The notes beneath the pieces are model-generated. The model searched no databases, was not told the DNA's origin, and saw only the letters and a program-made list of their open reading frames with translations. A stretch of 64,000 nucleotides of DNA, taken from assembly GCA_020740775.1 (NCBI GenBank), contig JAHEWK010000046.1, forward strand, positions 62,001 to 126,000, given 5' to 3'. How positions within the stretch are numbered: position 1 is the first letter of the stretch; the number at the start of each line of letters is the position of its first letter. This DNA comes from Ilyonectria destructans. Its lineage: Eukaryota > Ascomycota > Sordariomycetes > Hypocreales > Nectriaceae. The translations under genes and the position numbers were made by a program. Of the stretch, positions 35,845 to 48,700 are shown piece after piece.

Positions 35845-38800
35845 TAAGAGGCCTAATTTATTATAATATATTTAATTTAGAGGGTTTTCAGTAATAGCCT
35901 AAATAGTAATCTATATTAACAGTTTAATACAATATAAATAAGAACTGCTCTTATATATAGTTATACTGTAATACTTATATTATATATTAAAGATATCTTT
36001 CTCTATTTAAAGTATAAATAGATTAATAAGCTAATTCAGACTGATTAGTTATACAGTATTAATATTGTTATTAATACTGTATTTTAGTATATAATTATAA
36101 GATTTCTTATAGAATTTTTAAGCTATATTTTAAAGCTTAAAGCTTAAAGCTTAATCTTATAGAGAAGTTATAAAGTTATATATTTATAGACTTTAACAGT
36201 ATAAAAGTATATAGTAGCAGCTAAAGAGTTAATTTAGCTTTTAGGCAATAGAATAATAAGAAATAAGGTAAATAAGAAGCTATATTTAGCTGAAATAAAT
36301 AGTAGAGAAAACTAAATATAGTAGTTCCTTCTATATATAGCTAATAGAATCTTTATAGAGTGAGTATTATTATAAGTTAAGATAGTAGTCTATTTTTAGA
36401 GGTATAAAATAGAGTTTACTAGCAGTAATATCTAGATATTTCTTAATATATACACTCTATACTGATATATATTTTAATAGTAATTACTTCTATAGTATAC
36501 AGCTAGTAGAAAGAGTCTAGAGGAATTAATCTAAGAGATAGTCCTACTAAAAGAAGGCAGATAGAGAGTCTTATTATTATAGGTATATCTATATTGCAGT
36601 TAGCCTCTAGAAGGCCTAATACTTTATAACTATATATTAGTAGTCAGGCTAAAGTAGAAAGAGTAAGGTATTACTTAAGGAGAGATTAAAGTTAATAGCT
36701 TCTAGCTGCTATTAAGATTGTAAGTTTAGATACTATAGTAGCTAGAACAGTATATAACTCTCTACTTTAATAGGTATCTAGATATAGATTTTACTGAGGA
36801 GGATAACTCTTACTATAGAAGGTATATAAAATCCACTATATAGTAATAAGAGTATAAAGTAGAGAGCTAAAAGCTAATAAAGAGTATTACTAGCTTTAGA
36901 GTAGTAGTATAATATCTTATACTCTTTATTCTATAATATGTATTTCTATATAAGATATTCAGTAAAATATATAGTATTTAGAATAGAAAAAGAGTATATT
37001 TATATAAGTATATCTTATAGCTAGTAGATAATATCTAATTGCTATAGCAGTCAGCTGAGAATATAGTATAGAATACTAAATAATAGGCAGTATTATCCAG
37101 CAATTTTAAACCTGCTAGTAATATAGCTGAATTAGCTAATATTATAAGAGATAATATATAGAGTGCAGTATACCAGTTAGATTAAGTTAGAATAGTAATA
37201 TAGCTAATAGATATTATAAGAAATATAATATCTATAAAGGAAATTACAGCAGGCTTAAAGGAGATTTCTATAATAATAGAGTAAATATACTATTTTCAGA
37301 TAGCTACTTTAAGCTTTAGGGAGGAGCTCTATAGTACAGTCTACCCTAAGGCTGAAATAAGAACTATTAGTATTCTAGAAGGAATAATCTTAGGAGTGAA
37401 AATCCCCAGGTAGAAATAGCTAAAATCTATTAAGGTATAGCAGACTGATCTCTTCTATAAGTAGGAGAAGGCAATTTAGGGAATATAGAGTGAGTTAGGC
37501 AATAGAGTGGCTATATATAGAGGTATAGAGCAGACTGAATTAAATAGCTACAGCTAAAAAGAAGACTCTATAGTAGAAGCTAATTATATAAGGTAATCCT
37601 AAGGTATAGAGCTATTAATAAGAGTCTAGATTAATATATCTATATTATTCTATAAAATAGGGATATAGATAGTTAAGTTTTTAATATTTAACTGAAGGTA
37701 GAGAATTACCCTCTAGCTAATTTATTGCTAATTTAACTGAATATAGTATAATAAGAGTAGTACTATTTAGCTCTATTTATTTATTAGAGGTAAAAATAGT
37801 ATTAAAAAGTTATATATTATTACTATTATTACTAAATTATTTATTTATATAGTATAATTTTATTATCTATTAATAATAATAATATCTAATATACTAGCTA
37901 TAAATATTAATAAAATTACTATTTATTCTACTTATAAATTCTCTAAGAATATATCCCTTAAAGTTAATTAGACTGAAGATTTAAATAGCTTTATATTAAC
38001 TAATACTATAGCTTTTTATATTAATAGGCAGATTAAAATAGAATAATAAAAGAAATATATCTTAATTATAAATAAAATTAGTATATTAAGTATATAGATA
38101 TTATATACTATTAATAAATAGCTCTATAGACTCTAAAAGTTAAATTTAAATTTTAATAAAATCTCTATAGTTATTTTTTATAGGGATTTCTATTAGTTTT
38201 ATTTAATATAGAAGAAATTTATTTTTCTTTTTAGCTTTACTATTTTATAAAAGGGAGATTATACCTTCAGTTTAAAATAAAAATACTAATATAATATTAT
38301 TTATACTCTATAGAGAAAGTTTACTATAATTATAATACTAAATATATAAGTTTATACTATAAATAATTTATAACTATATAGACTGCTTATATATATTTAA
38401 TAAGAAATATAAAATAACTTAAATATTAGTTTTCTAAATAGAATATACTATAAGAAAGATAGATAGATTCTATAGAAATTAAATATTACTATTATAATAC
38501 TACTAAATAGAAACTATTAAAATCTAAATATAGAGGTAATATTTACTTTTTAAAGATAATTATAAGTCTTACTCTATATTTTTATTTTAAAATATAAGTA
38601 AAAGAATAATAAGCTAATAGAGAAGAAAGATTTAATAATATTAAACTATAGTAATAATAATACTATTTTAATATCTACTATCTTTATATTTATACTAAAT
38701 ATATCTATTATTATAAATTAAAATACTTATTAAGATTTAAAATTAATTAATAGTACTATCTATATAATAATAGATATTATCTCTAATAGAGAGTACCTAA

Positions 38801-40051
38801 GATATTAAATTAATAATAATACTATACTCTACTTTAATCTGTCAGTAGAAATTATACTAATATTAAAGTTAATAAAGAACTTTTACTTTATTAGTATACT
38901 AGCTAATACTATCCTCTTAATACTACTTAGCACTAAAATAAAGTACTAAAGAAAGTAACTATAGTAATAATATAATATCTCCTGCAGGAGGCTGCTATAT
39001 ATAGCTATATTTATATATACTGATTATAAGATATAGATAAGAACTCTAAATTAAGTAGCCCTAAAGCTATATAGAATAAGAATAACTAATATTAGCAGCC
39101 AGATAATTTTAAGTATATATAATCTATACAGTCTGTATATATAGCTATTACAGTATAGATTGCTAGATAGTATTATACTTCTATTTAAAGTAAGAGAGTA
39201 TAACTTTATAGGCAATATAGTACCTAAGGAAATAATTTAAGCTGAGTAGAGACTAAAATAGCTTAATAAAGAGATAATTAGAGTAGCAGAATTATATTAA
39301 AATTAGCTGGAAGGAGATTAAAAATAGAAAAAAGAGAATAAAGTAGAGAAAAAAGCAGAAAAAAAAAAGCCCAGCTGTATAATATTCAATATTTTAAAAT
39401 AAATTTATACTGAAATCTAACCAGTAGATATAATTCAGGCTGTATAATACCGACTTAATATAATAATAGATAATTTCAGAGTGCACTATAATTAGTAGGA
39501 AGTAAAAAAGTTACAGTATAAGTTACACCTTAAATTACACCTTAAGTTATATAGATTTTATATTAGTAGTTTTAGTTAAGGCCTATTTTTTTCCCTCTAT
39601 ATCTATCCTCTAAGAGCCTTTTATTCCTTAAGGTAAATCTTATATTACCTTATATTATTTTATTATATCTTACAGAATATTCTGTAACAGTATATACTGT
39701 AAGTTAGACTTAAATATTACCTACTTATTCCAGGTATCTTTCTGAAACCAGTTCTAATTTGCTATACTAAATATAGGCTGATTGACTTTACTAATTTCTT
39801 ATATCCAGCTCAGCCTTAATTCCCTGCTTCTAAGGGCTTACTTATACAATAAATATTATATTAATATTATTTCTTATTGAAATATATACAATCTAATTAA
39901 ATTTAAGATAGTATTACTAACAGAATATTACCAGTATCAGCTACTTCCTCTATACTGCTATATCTAGATTCTATAACTTTAACCTAACTTATTCCAAGAT
40001 ATAGAGCTATAATATAGTTTTATATCAGTCTCCCTTAATAAGTCGCCTAAA
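35845..40051. other. RIP-mutated sequence without an identified gene
   Basis: AT-rich throughout. A plus-strand stretch at about 37,200-37,580 reads as a helical, charged protein when stops are tolerated (for example EITAGLKEISIIIE and LGNRVAIYRGIEQTELN) but cannot be assigned. The rest shows only TA-rich strings. The last few hundred bases should hold the 5' end of the HET gene. Confidence 0.4.
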
Positions 40052-40457
40052 TACTGAGCTTTATTATATATATAGAATATATAAGCCTCTTCTTATCCTA
40101 TTGAATATTAAAAAGGCAGCTTAATAACCAGACTTAATATCACCCCAAACTGTATAGCTGCACTTTACTAACTCTATAATACTACTGAGGAACGGATATT
40201 ATAGGTTAATAGTATATATATTAATTAAGCTTTACTATAGAAGTAAAGTGGTTAAGTTGCCTTAATAGATAAAATCTATCTAGCTGTAGAGTAAGTAGTA
40301 GTTTAGCTGGATGAGAGTAATCCTGTATTAGAGTAAGCTATTAATCTCCTTAAATAAATCGGTAATCTCAATTTTATCCGCTCTATTAGCTAAGATATAT
40401 TAAAGGATTCTATAGATCTTAAGGTAAGAAGGCAGATATAAGAGCAGGTTTATACTA

Positions 40458-40509
40458 AGTCGGACCACCTATTAGCTGACCGACCCCTTACCTAACCGCC
40501 CCACTTACA
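40458..40509 (+). repeat. 5' terminal inverted repeat of the pogo-like element
   Basis: Begins agtcggaccacc and pairs with 42,282-42,333 over 52 bases with three transition mismatches. Confidence 0.93.
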
Positions 40510-40599
40510 ACGCGTCAACCACAACGCGCCTCTAGCCACACGCGTTTCTTCCTTCAATAACACTCAATTGGTCAATTTAACCTTATTTTCGTTATTTTC

Positions 40600-42132
40600 A
40601 TGCCTAAATACACCGAAGAAGACCTCCAACTAGCCATTCAGGATGTGAAAAATGGTCTATCAATGCGAAAAGCAGCCAATGAGCGCGTTGTTCCTTATTC
40701 AACCCTACGGACCAAGCTCAATAGCGTCCCAAGCCGCAACGAAGCCCACGAATGGCGTCAGGTGCTTTCTAAGAACCAGGAAGACCAGCTCTGTGATTGG
40801 CTCATCTTACAAGATAAGCTCGGAATGGCGTTGACTTATAGCCAGATCCGGAAGTTGGCAACTTCCTTGTTGGGCGAAAGTGGCGTCAACTGACAACTCG
40901 GAAAGCACTGGATGACTGGCTTCCTACGCCGCAACCAGCGAATAAAAACACTCAAAGGAAAGGGAATTGACCGGAAAAGGATAAATGGAGCAAATCCAGC
41001 TGCTATTCGTGGGTTCTATAACCTATTGGACCAACCAGGGGTCAAATCGATCCCTCCATGTAACCGTTGGAATTTTGATGAAACTGGAGTCTTCTAAGGG
41101 CTCGGAACCAACGGGCTTGTAGTTGGCCAATCAGAGCTCCGATCGACAATTAAGAAACAGCCACATGACCTTAATTGGATAACCATTCTTGAGGCTATTT
41201 CCGCAACAGGAAGGTGCCTTGACCCATTAGTCGTCTTTAAAGGCAAATACGTCCAATACTAATGGTTTCCAGAGGAATTGGACTTTCTGACTAATTGGAA
41301 ATTCACATCGTCTGATAAGGGCTGGACTAATGACGAAATTGGCCTTGCTTGGCTGCAGGAAGTCTTTCTTTCAGGCTCTAAGCCAGCCCGGACCAATAAG
41401 AAGAGGCTCCTCATTCTAGATGGGTATGGATCACACATAACGCCTGATTTTATGCGTATTTGTGTGACCAATAGGGTCTATTTACTCTATTTGCCGCCTC
41501 ACACAAGCCACGTTCTTCAGCCTTTTGATATATCAGTCTTTAGGCCACTTAAAGCTGCATATCGAGCCGCCTTAACACTAGCCAATCCCCTCACTGATAT
41601 TGGCCCAACTAGGAAGGAAGACTTTCTTACTTGCTATTTTGAGGTAAGGAAGAAGGCTCTTACTACTAAAAATGCCTTATTAGGTTGGAGAGGAGCCGGG
41701 TTGTGGCCAATCAACATATCAAAGCTAATGGGTAGTAAATTCGTTATTCACAACCCTAACGATACAATTACGGTCTAATTAGAAGCTCCTATTTCTCCAA
41801 AAACGAATCAGAGGTCTGAAATCATCCCTTTTACAACCCCTAGCAATTCGAGAGACATTGCTTTATTGGTCCGTTCTCATAAGAAGGAAATGCTAGCTAG
41901 CCCAACTATAAGACAGCTGTTACGGACTATTAGTAAGGGATTTAATAGGCTCCAGTTTCAAATTGCCCAATTAGAAGAAAAAATCAAAGTCCAAGATTAA
42001 AATTCAAGCCAATTAAAGGCTATGAAAAGAGGACGGGTTTATAAAGACCCAAATAGGCTATTTCAAGATATCCGGAATGTTAAGAGGGCAAGAAGGCGAA
42101 TAAAAACGCCTGAGGTTGAAGATTCAGAATAG
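40600..42132 (+). pseudogene. Pogo/Fot-type transposase with five in-frame stops
   Basis: From ATG 40,600 to TAG 42,130 one frame of 511 codons is kept with no frameshift, broken only by stops at 40,891 (TGA), 41,095, 41,260, 41,776 and 41,998 (TAA). All are one C:G-to-T:A change from Gln, Trp or Arg codons. Domains: psq-type helix-turn-helix at residues about 5-45 (IQDVKNGLSMRKAANERVV), CENP-B-type HTH about 60-130, and DDE_1 catalytic core with D160 (NFDETG), D274 (LILDGYGSH) and D310 (LQPFDISVF), that is a DD35D spacing. A lysine/arginine-rich tail ends the protein. Full-length relatives are 500-550 residues, so the length is complete. Function when intact: DNA cutting and joining at the element ends, in the nucleus. 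Confidence 0.92.
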
Positions 42133-42281
42133 CTCGTTTTTTCTTCGTTCTTATTGGTTGATTTTTTGATATTTAGAAATTTAATTAGTTAGTTTATTAA
42201 AAATCAGTTAAAATGGACCAATTAGGTCTTTTAGTTGTTATTTTATCTATAAGTGAAGTTAAATTGCGATTTTAGTTGTTA

Positions 42282-42333
42282 TGTAAGTGGGGCGGTCAGG
42301 TAAGGGGTCGGTCAGCTAATGGGTGGTCTGACT
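42282..42333 (-). repeat. 3' terminal inverted repeat of the pogo-like element
   Basis: Ends ggtctgact and is the inverse of the 5' end apart from three transitions. Confidence 0.93.
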
Positions 42334-43640
42334 TAACGTATAAAAGCTCACTAAGGGTATAAATCTTATAATATTACCTCAATAAGTATATAGATACAGA
42401 CTAATATAAGCCTTAAATGCAAAATTAGATGCAGAGGATAAAATTGGTCTGCTTTTCCGCTGCAATTAGTTTCACAGAATATAGACTGTCCAAAAAGTGG
42501 CCCTCCCAATAGGTCCTAAAGTTAAGGTTTACTGCAGCAACTTATCTATCAGCTGGCTGATACTCTAGCTTATAACAGATATCCTAAGTGCAATTAAGTA
42601 TAAGTTGGGAGACTGGAAGCGGGTTATAAGGCTGCAGTATTATCTATTACAGATAATAACCCAACATCGCAAATCTAAAACCAAGCGGATAATAAATACT
42701 ATCTCTAGGCTGGAGCTTAAATTAATACTATTCTTATTGCTACTCTTCTATAGACCTAAACTCACTACTAATCTAAAGGATAAGGTATACACTATATACA
42801 GTCTTCTTAACTATTTCGGCATTAAGCTACCTGAACTAAATTATAAAAAGACACTAGCTGAAATCTATACTAAGATTATAGCTGTATCTATTAAGCACAA
42901 TAAGAACCTATTTATATTATACTATATTGTATCGGACTTCTAACGCCTAGGCCTACCTTTATAGATACCCAACTGGTCTGATATAGAGTGGGGGGAAGAT
43001 AATTTAAGAGGCCCAGTAATAAGAGATTGGTTTGCAGTATCAGAAAGCACTAAGCTAAGATAGAAGTTTATATTTAATCCTTAAGAGTTAATTATATATA
43101 GCAAGATAGTAGGCACAGTTATCCACTGAGTAGACTTCTTTACTATAATACCGTCACTAAGTATACCTAAGGTTATAGAAAGAGATACTACTGGGCGAAT
43201 TATTATTACAGAGGATCTATAAAATACCTACAATATCTATAAGATAATAAAGAAGTAGGTAGAAGTAGTATATAGAGTAGGCTTATACCTAACGGATAAG
43301 AATATTAATAACGCCTTAAAGATAACCTTACTTAATGACTATCCTTCTAATAATGCTAACTCAGGAGCTAATAGATTCCACAAATAGCTCGCCTTAATAT
43401 ATATAACAGAGAGAGAACTAACCGTTAAGGCAGCACCTCTAGCTATACTACTGGGCGCTATACCAGTACTATAGGTCGGTATCTAAATAGTAGTTAGTGC
43501 CCTCTTAAGACCTAGTAGATACCTGGTAAAGTGTAAGTAGAGACAGTAATAAGTGGAGAATAATATACCTATCGAGCTATATATAATACTAGCTATAACG
43601 GCTAATTGCAGCTGGGAATATTACTCCCTTATATAGTTTA

Positions 43641-45069
43641 TCTTAGCGAGGAAGTTTTTTTTTCGCATTAATAGTAGCTATTTTAGGATAGCACTAGATA
43701 TATTTTCTGATTCCTTATAGAGTAGCAATATAGTTACTCTTATAGTAAATCTAGTAATACCAGTTATACTAAAAAAGATAGAAGGCAGCTTTTATTTAGT
43801 GTCTTATTATTATATTTACAGAATAATATATAGGGATATTTAGAAAAGAGTTAAAGGGCAAATTAATAAGTTAATATTAATCTGAAGTTTTTAATCCTAT
43901 TATAATTCTTAGATACTATAGTATATTTTTTTATCTTAATCTATTATACTGAATAATAAAAGTACTCTGCTGAAGTATAATCTAAAAAGAGAGAAGACTT
44001 TATATTATAACGAAATAAGATATCTAATTGGTATATATCTAACAGTCTCTAATAGAAAGAGAATAAAGTCTAAGAATATTCCTGAGTTACTTTATCTTAT
44101 TTATTGCAGCTACTAATTAATTTATATGGGAAAACCTTTAGCTGGAAGGTATTTTACTCCTACTTAAGTCTATAAATAGTATCAGTAATTATATAGTAGT
44201 ATAAACCTTAATACCAATCCGACTTTAGGTGGATACTATATAATAGAGAAGATATTTAAAGTATATAATAGTAGCTAAAGCTTTAGCTCTACTAATTATA
44301 ATTACAACTTAATTATCTTCTTAAAATCCTTATTTAGTATACCCTACTTTCAGTACTAATAACTTATAATTAGTATTTAGCAATTCAGAAGAAAAATTAC
44401 CTATATACCCACTATAGCATTAGAATCTATAACATCCAATACTATATCTGAAATTATATTAGTAAATCCCCTAAAAGCCTCCTTAAATATATCTATAAGG
44501 CTCAATTTAAGTATATTTACTCTTTCTATTTTTAGGGGCTGGAAGCTAATCTCTATCTATTAGAAACTCCAGGCTTTTACTTATCTATATATATATATCC
44601 ACAGCAGGCAGATTCTGCAGTTTTAAGCTAAGTATTAAAGATAACTACAAATAGATTTAAGGCAGATAGAGCTCCTAAGGGGTATCTAGGGGGCAGAGTA
44701 AATCTATAAACCTAAGGGACTCTATTAAGAGCTAGAAGGCTTAATACTATAAGTATACTTAATTTTGCCTTCTAAAAATATTCAGTTCCTTAAAGTAAAT
44801 ACTTTATTTAATTGGGTATAAACTTATTCAGTCGGACTATAAGCTCTAATAATAGTCTGTAAAAGCTTAATAATTATAGATATAGTGGAGTTAATAGGCT
44901 GAATTTTTTAATAATATAGGATTTAATAGGATATTTCGGGTTCTAAGGTTATATATATTGAGATCTATTATTTAACAGATTAATAGCTACTTTAATCTAT
45001 TAGTGGCTGGGATATAGATATCTTCTTATTAATAGCTTCTGCTTATTAGCTGTAAGCTGTTATTAGGCG
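43641..45069. other. RIP-mutated sequence without an identified gene
   Basis: AT-rich DNA after the HET relic; the HET C-terminus may extend to about 43,900. A homopolymer of nine T lies at 43,656-43,664. The rest gives no readable protein family. Sequence beyond the inverted NLR tail at 45,070 may belong to the same NLR copy. Confidence 0.4.
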
Positions 45070-45432
45070 TATTTAGTAATAATATCTTGCCTTACTTTCT
45101 CCTCTAGTGTATTATACTTTTAAGGTTGCCTATACTTTTTGGGTGCTATAGGTATTAGTAAGTAAGATACAGTATAACTTAAGCTGTATTAAAGTTCCTA
45201 CAGCTTAATAAAATAAGCTTGCCCCTAAGTTAACATAAAATCCTAATTAGGCTAGTATATAACTGCAAAAATTAAATAAAGTTAGTATATAACTGCTAAA
45301 TTCTGGTTAGCTATAGATTTAAGCACTAAATCCCAAATAGGCTAGTTTAATAACTGTAAAACTTAAAAGGGTAATTTCAACTAATCTAATAGCTTTATAT
45401 ATAAGATATATTACGGGGTATAGAATAGTGCG
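45070..45432 (-). pseudogene. Inverted copy of the NLR relic's tail
   Basis: The reverse complement matches 21,105-21,460 in order: cttttaagttttacagttatta, then ttagcagttatatacta, ctagcctaattaggatttt, aaagtataggca.ccttaaaagtat and agatattatt.ctaaatac. Between matches the spacing is nearly the same, and differences are mostly transitions plus small gaps. So a second copy of this part of the PNP-NACHT gene (or a repeat contained in it) stands in opposite orientation 24 kb away. The NACHT region itself was not found upstream of it, so the copy is partial. Confidence 0.75.
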
Positions 45433-45524
45433 GAACCTTTTTATATAATATTTTCTATAACTCAGCCAGGTAAAGTTACAGTAAATTATTAGTAGGGTAG
45501 TAGGGGAAATAAAGATAGATAAAA

Positions 45525-45735
45525 GCTTGAATTAACACTTTAAATAGGCTTATTTAAAGAGGCTTAGATTAACACTTTAAATAGACTTACTTAAAGGCAG
45601 CTTAAATTAAACTCTTTAAATAAGCTTACTTAAAGAGGCTTAAATTAACACTTTAAATAGGCTTACTTAAAGAGGCTTAAATTGACACTTTAAATAGGCT
45701 TACTTAAATAACTCTTTAAATAGGCTTGTTTGAGA
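45525..45735 (+). repeat. 37-bp tandem repeat, about 5.5 copies
   Basis: The unit contains aacactttaaataggcttact and taaagaggcttaaatt, recurring at spacings of about 37 bases (aacacttta at 45,534, 45,571, 45,647 and variants near 45,610, 45,684 and 45,712). Copies differ by transitions and short deletions. Confidence 0.85.
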
Positions 45736-45739
45736 TATA

Positions 45740-48700
45740 TCGAGCAGTTAGCCCTCTTTTTATACAGCTAAGCCTGCACTGGCCTAATAACTTTAAACCC
45801 CTAAAGGCCCCTAACTTATAATACTCTGATTGGCTGCAGACTGGTTATTAAGTAGTGCAGCTATTATGAGGTGGAGCCTGCTATAGGAGTTAGGGCTAAA
45901 GGGCGTGTATAAAACAGTTATTAAGTAGTGTATAATAGCACTTAATAACTACAGACTAATAGTTAGGTTGCTAGTTTCTTCTCCTCTCTGCTAACTCTAA
46001 GTTTTATTATTTTACTCCTCCTGCTAGATACTAAAAGTTATACTGCTGCACTCTATTAAGTTATTTTACTTTCTATAATACTTATATATATATTGGGTTT
46101 TATAATCTCACTATAGGTATTCCTTTTATATACCGCCCTTTTATAATCTTACTATAGATATTACTTTATACTTTACTTTCTTAAAACTTCTACTCTCTAT
46201 CTCTAATAGGCTAACTTTATAACTTTAATAGCTTCTACTACTCTATTAATCTTTACTCTCTTTAATTAATTTTCTTTTTTATCCTACTAAAAGCTAAATC
46301 CATACTTATATACCTTATAATTTTATCTATTTACTTATACTTTTACTTTTTCTTTACTCTATTACTCTAATACTTTTTACCCTTATATAACTCTTAAGTA
46401 ATTATATATTGAATTTTTATAATCTTATTATAGATATTCTATTTATATACTTTTTAATCTACTTACTTAATACTTCTTTTTATATAATAATACCTCTATA
46501 ATAATTACCTGCTTTTTTTAATCTTACTATATATATTCTCTTTATATACACTCTACTTATAGTCTTTAGTATATCTATATCTTCTAATACTACTACTCTA
46601 ATATTTTCTGAATTTATACAATCTTACTAGTTATAGATATTTTCTTTATATTTATACTCTTATTCTATAAGCTGTCTTTCTATCTTTATTATCCTTTTTT
46701 ACTTTCTTACTTTACTTACTATATAAATATCTATTGTTACTTTATATAGTATTATTTTAATATTTTATATCTTAAATCTTCTTATATTCTATCTAATATC
46801 TATTATCTATTTTATATTAACTTAAATTCTATTAGTATTCAGCTAGTTTAAAATAGTAACTTTAATACCTTCTATTATCTATTCTTATAAATAGTACTAT
46901 TAACTAGTTAATATTATACTTTTAATATCTTTTAACTATTACCTCTATCTATTTATATTATCTATTCTATAATATTATAACCTTACTTTAAACTTAATCT
47001 TTTAAAAATATAACTTTTAATTTAACTAATTCTATTTTAAATTTTCTTATTTCTTCTGCTTTCTTCTTATTTAATTTACTAGTAAGCTACTATTTACTTA
47101 ACCTAAGCTATACTAGCTAGCCTTTAAGATTTATAGACTATTTTAACCTAAGTAATCCATTAATTTTAAACTCTATATATATCTAATTATATACTAACTA
47201 TTAATATATAATTTAAAACTGATAAATATACTATATAATTTCATCTTAAACTGTTAGTCTATTTATTATTATCTTTCTATAAAAATACCTTAATTAGACT
47301 ACCTACTTCTAATAGTTTTTTTCTTTCTATATATCTATTCCAAATTTATTCTTTACTAACTACTATATTATCTTACTAATTTATACTATTATAACTACTA
47401 GCAGTATTTAGCTGTAATAACTATACTTTCTATTAATCTGTAATACTATATACTAATTATATAGCAGTCTATACTTCTAATAGTATTAAAAGTCTATATA
47501 TTATAAGCTTATCTACTACTAGTTAAATACCTTTTACTTTAATACTGTATATATATCTTATATATATATATATTTCCCTTTAAGTTTATTTTAAGCTCTA
47601 TATATATACTACTTTATATAGTATATATAATACTCTACCTTCTAAATTTAATCTAGCTATCTATATAGCACTATTAGATAATAGCTCTTATTCTCTATAT
47701 ACTCTTAAAGCTAATTTCAGCTTTACTTACTATATTCTTTATTTAGACTCTTATTTAGAATATAGCAGTTACAGTATTTAGCTTCTAGCTCTCTATAGTA
47801 CTGCCTAATACTATTAAGAAATATACTAAATATTATTTAGCAGCAATTTATACTATAAATAAATCTATTAACTGCTTTTTAATTCTTCTAATTTATATTA
47901 CTGCTGAATTTATTACTCTATAGTACTATACTATTAGTTATAATAATTAAATTTACTATTTTCTCTTTCTGCTATCTGCCTCTTTCTATTTACTATATAA
48001 AGTTAACTATACTATATAGCTGCTATATATAAATAACTCTAATAACACCTTAAATATCTATATTAATTTTAAGCTTTATTATAGCTACAATTTAATACTA
48101 TCTATTTTAGCTGTTAATTTAGTTTTAGAATACTGCTGCTTACTCCTTACTTAGTAGCTTACTATAATAATAATTACAGCTAGCTTATCTTATTAGTACT
48201 TTATACTTCTTAATTAAATAGCAGTAAATAACTTCTCTTTATAACTCTTCTATCTGCTTCTTAATTATCCTTATTACCTCTATTATTCTATTCTTAACTT
48301 CAGTTTTATCTAGCTTAATAGCCTTAATACTATAATAGATATTTACTCTTACAGTTAGTATCTAGATAATTACAGTATTCTAAGCTAATATTTACTTTTA
48401 GAATTAACTCTCTATTAATATAGACAGTATAACTATATATATAATAAGTAGGTATCTATATTAATATAGACCTACTAGTAACTTTAGTTACTTTTAGTAG
48501 TTAATATTAAGAATAATAATATAACTCTTATTAAAGAATATTATATTAAGTAGTCCTTAGGCCTAAATACTCTTAATATATACTATAAATACTTTACTAA
48601 TAGCAATATCAGTACTTACTATAACTAGCTATATATCTTATTATTATTCTATATATTCTTTTTTAGCCTTACTATATTATTATATATAGTTAATTCTAAA

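Larger units (their letters stand above)
40458..42333 (+). mobile_element. Pogo/Fot-like Tc1/mariner DNA transposon inserted at TA
   Basis: It is 1,876 bp long, flanked by TA on both sides (40,456-40,457 and 42,334-42,335), with terminal inverted repeats of 52 bp differing at three positions, all transitions. It carries one transposase frame. GC content is clearly higher than the AT-rich DNA on either side. Insertion interrupts the HET relic, and the HET protein reading resumes directly after it. Elements of this group move by cut-and-paste at TA dinucleotides. Autonomous movement is unlikely because of the stops in the transposase, but the intact termini could still be mobilised in trans. 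Confidence 0.95.
40052..43640 (+). pseudogene. RIP-killed HET-domain gene, split by a pogo-like transposon
   Basis: The first part (40,052-40,457) reads, with stops for Trp and Gln, through the HET blocks: Y*ALLYI* (family YxALSYxWG), NCIAALY*LYNTTEERIL*V and NSIYIN* (family D.ICINQ), then GQVALMDKIYLAVE and VV*LDESNP. The second part starts after the inserted element at 42,334: I*TVQKVAL (family RxWxxQE), NLSISWL, DWKRVIRLQYYLL, then TNLKDKVYTIYSLLNYFGIKL, EIYTKIIAVSIKHNKNLF, LPL*IPNWSDIEWG and DW(F)AVSEST. This is the usual order from the HET core to the DxRDKVYALLGL and LPSWxPDW blocks. HET-domain proteins trigger cell death or incompatibility on non-self contact in fungi. Start codon and introns are not recoverable. 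Two separate inactivations: point mutations and the insertion. Confidence 0.85.

Noticed and set aside
42605..42943. Stand-alone small gene of 112 codons
   Set aside because: It is an internal, stop-free segment of the HET relic (the DKVYTIYSLL region) and not an independent gene.
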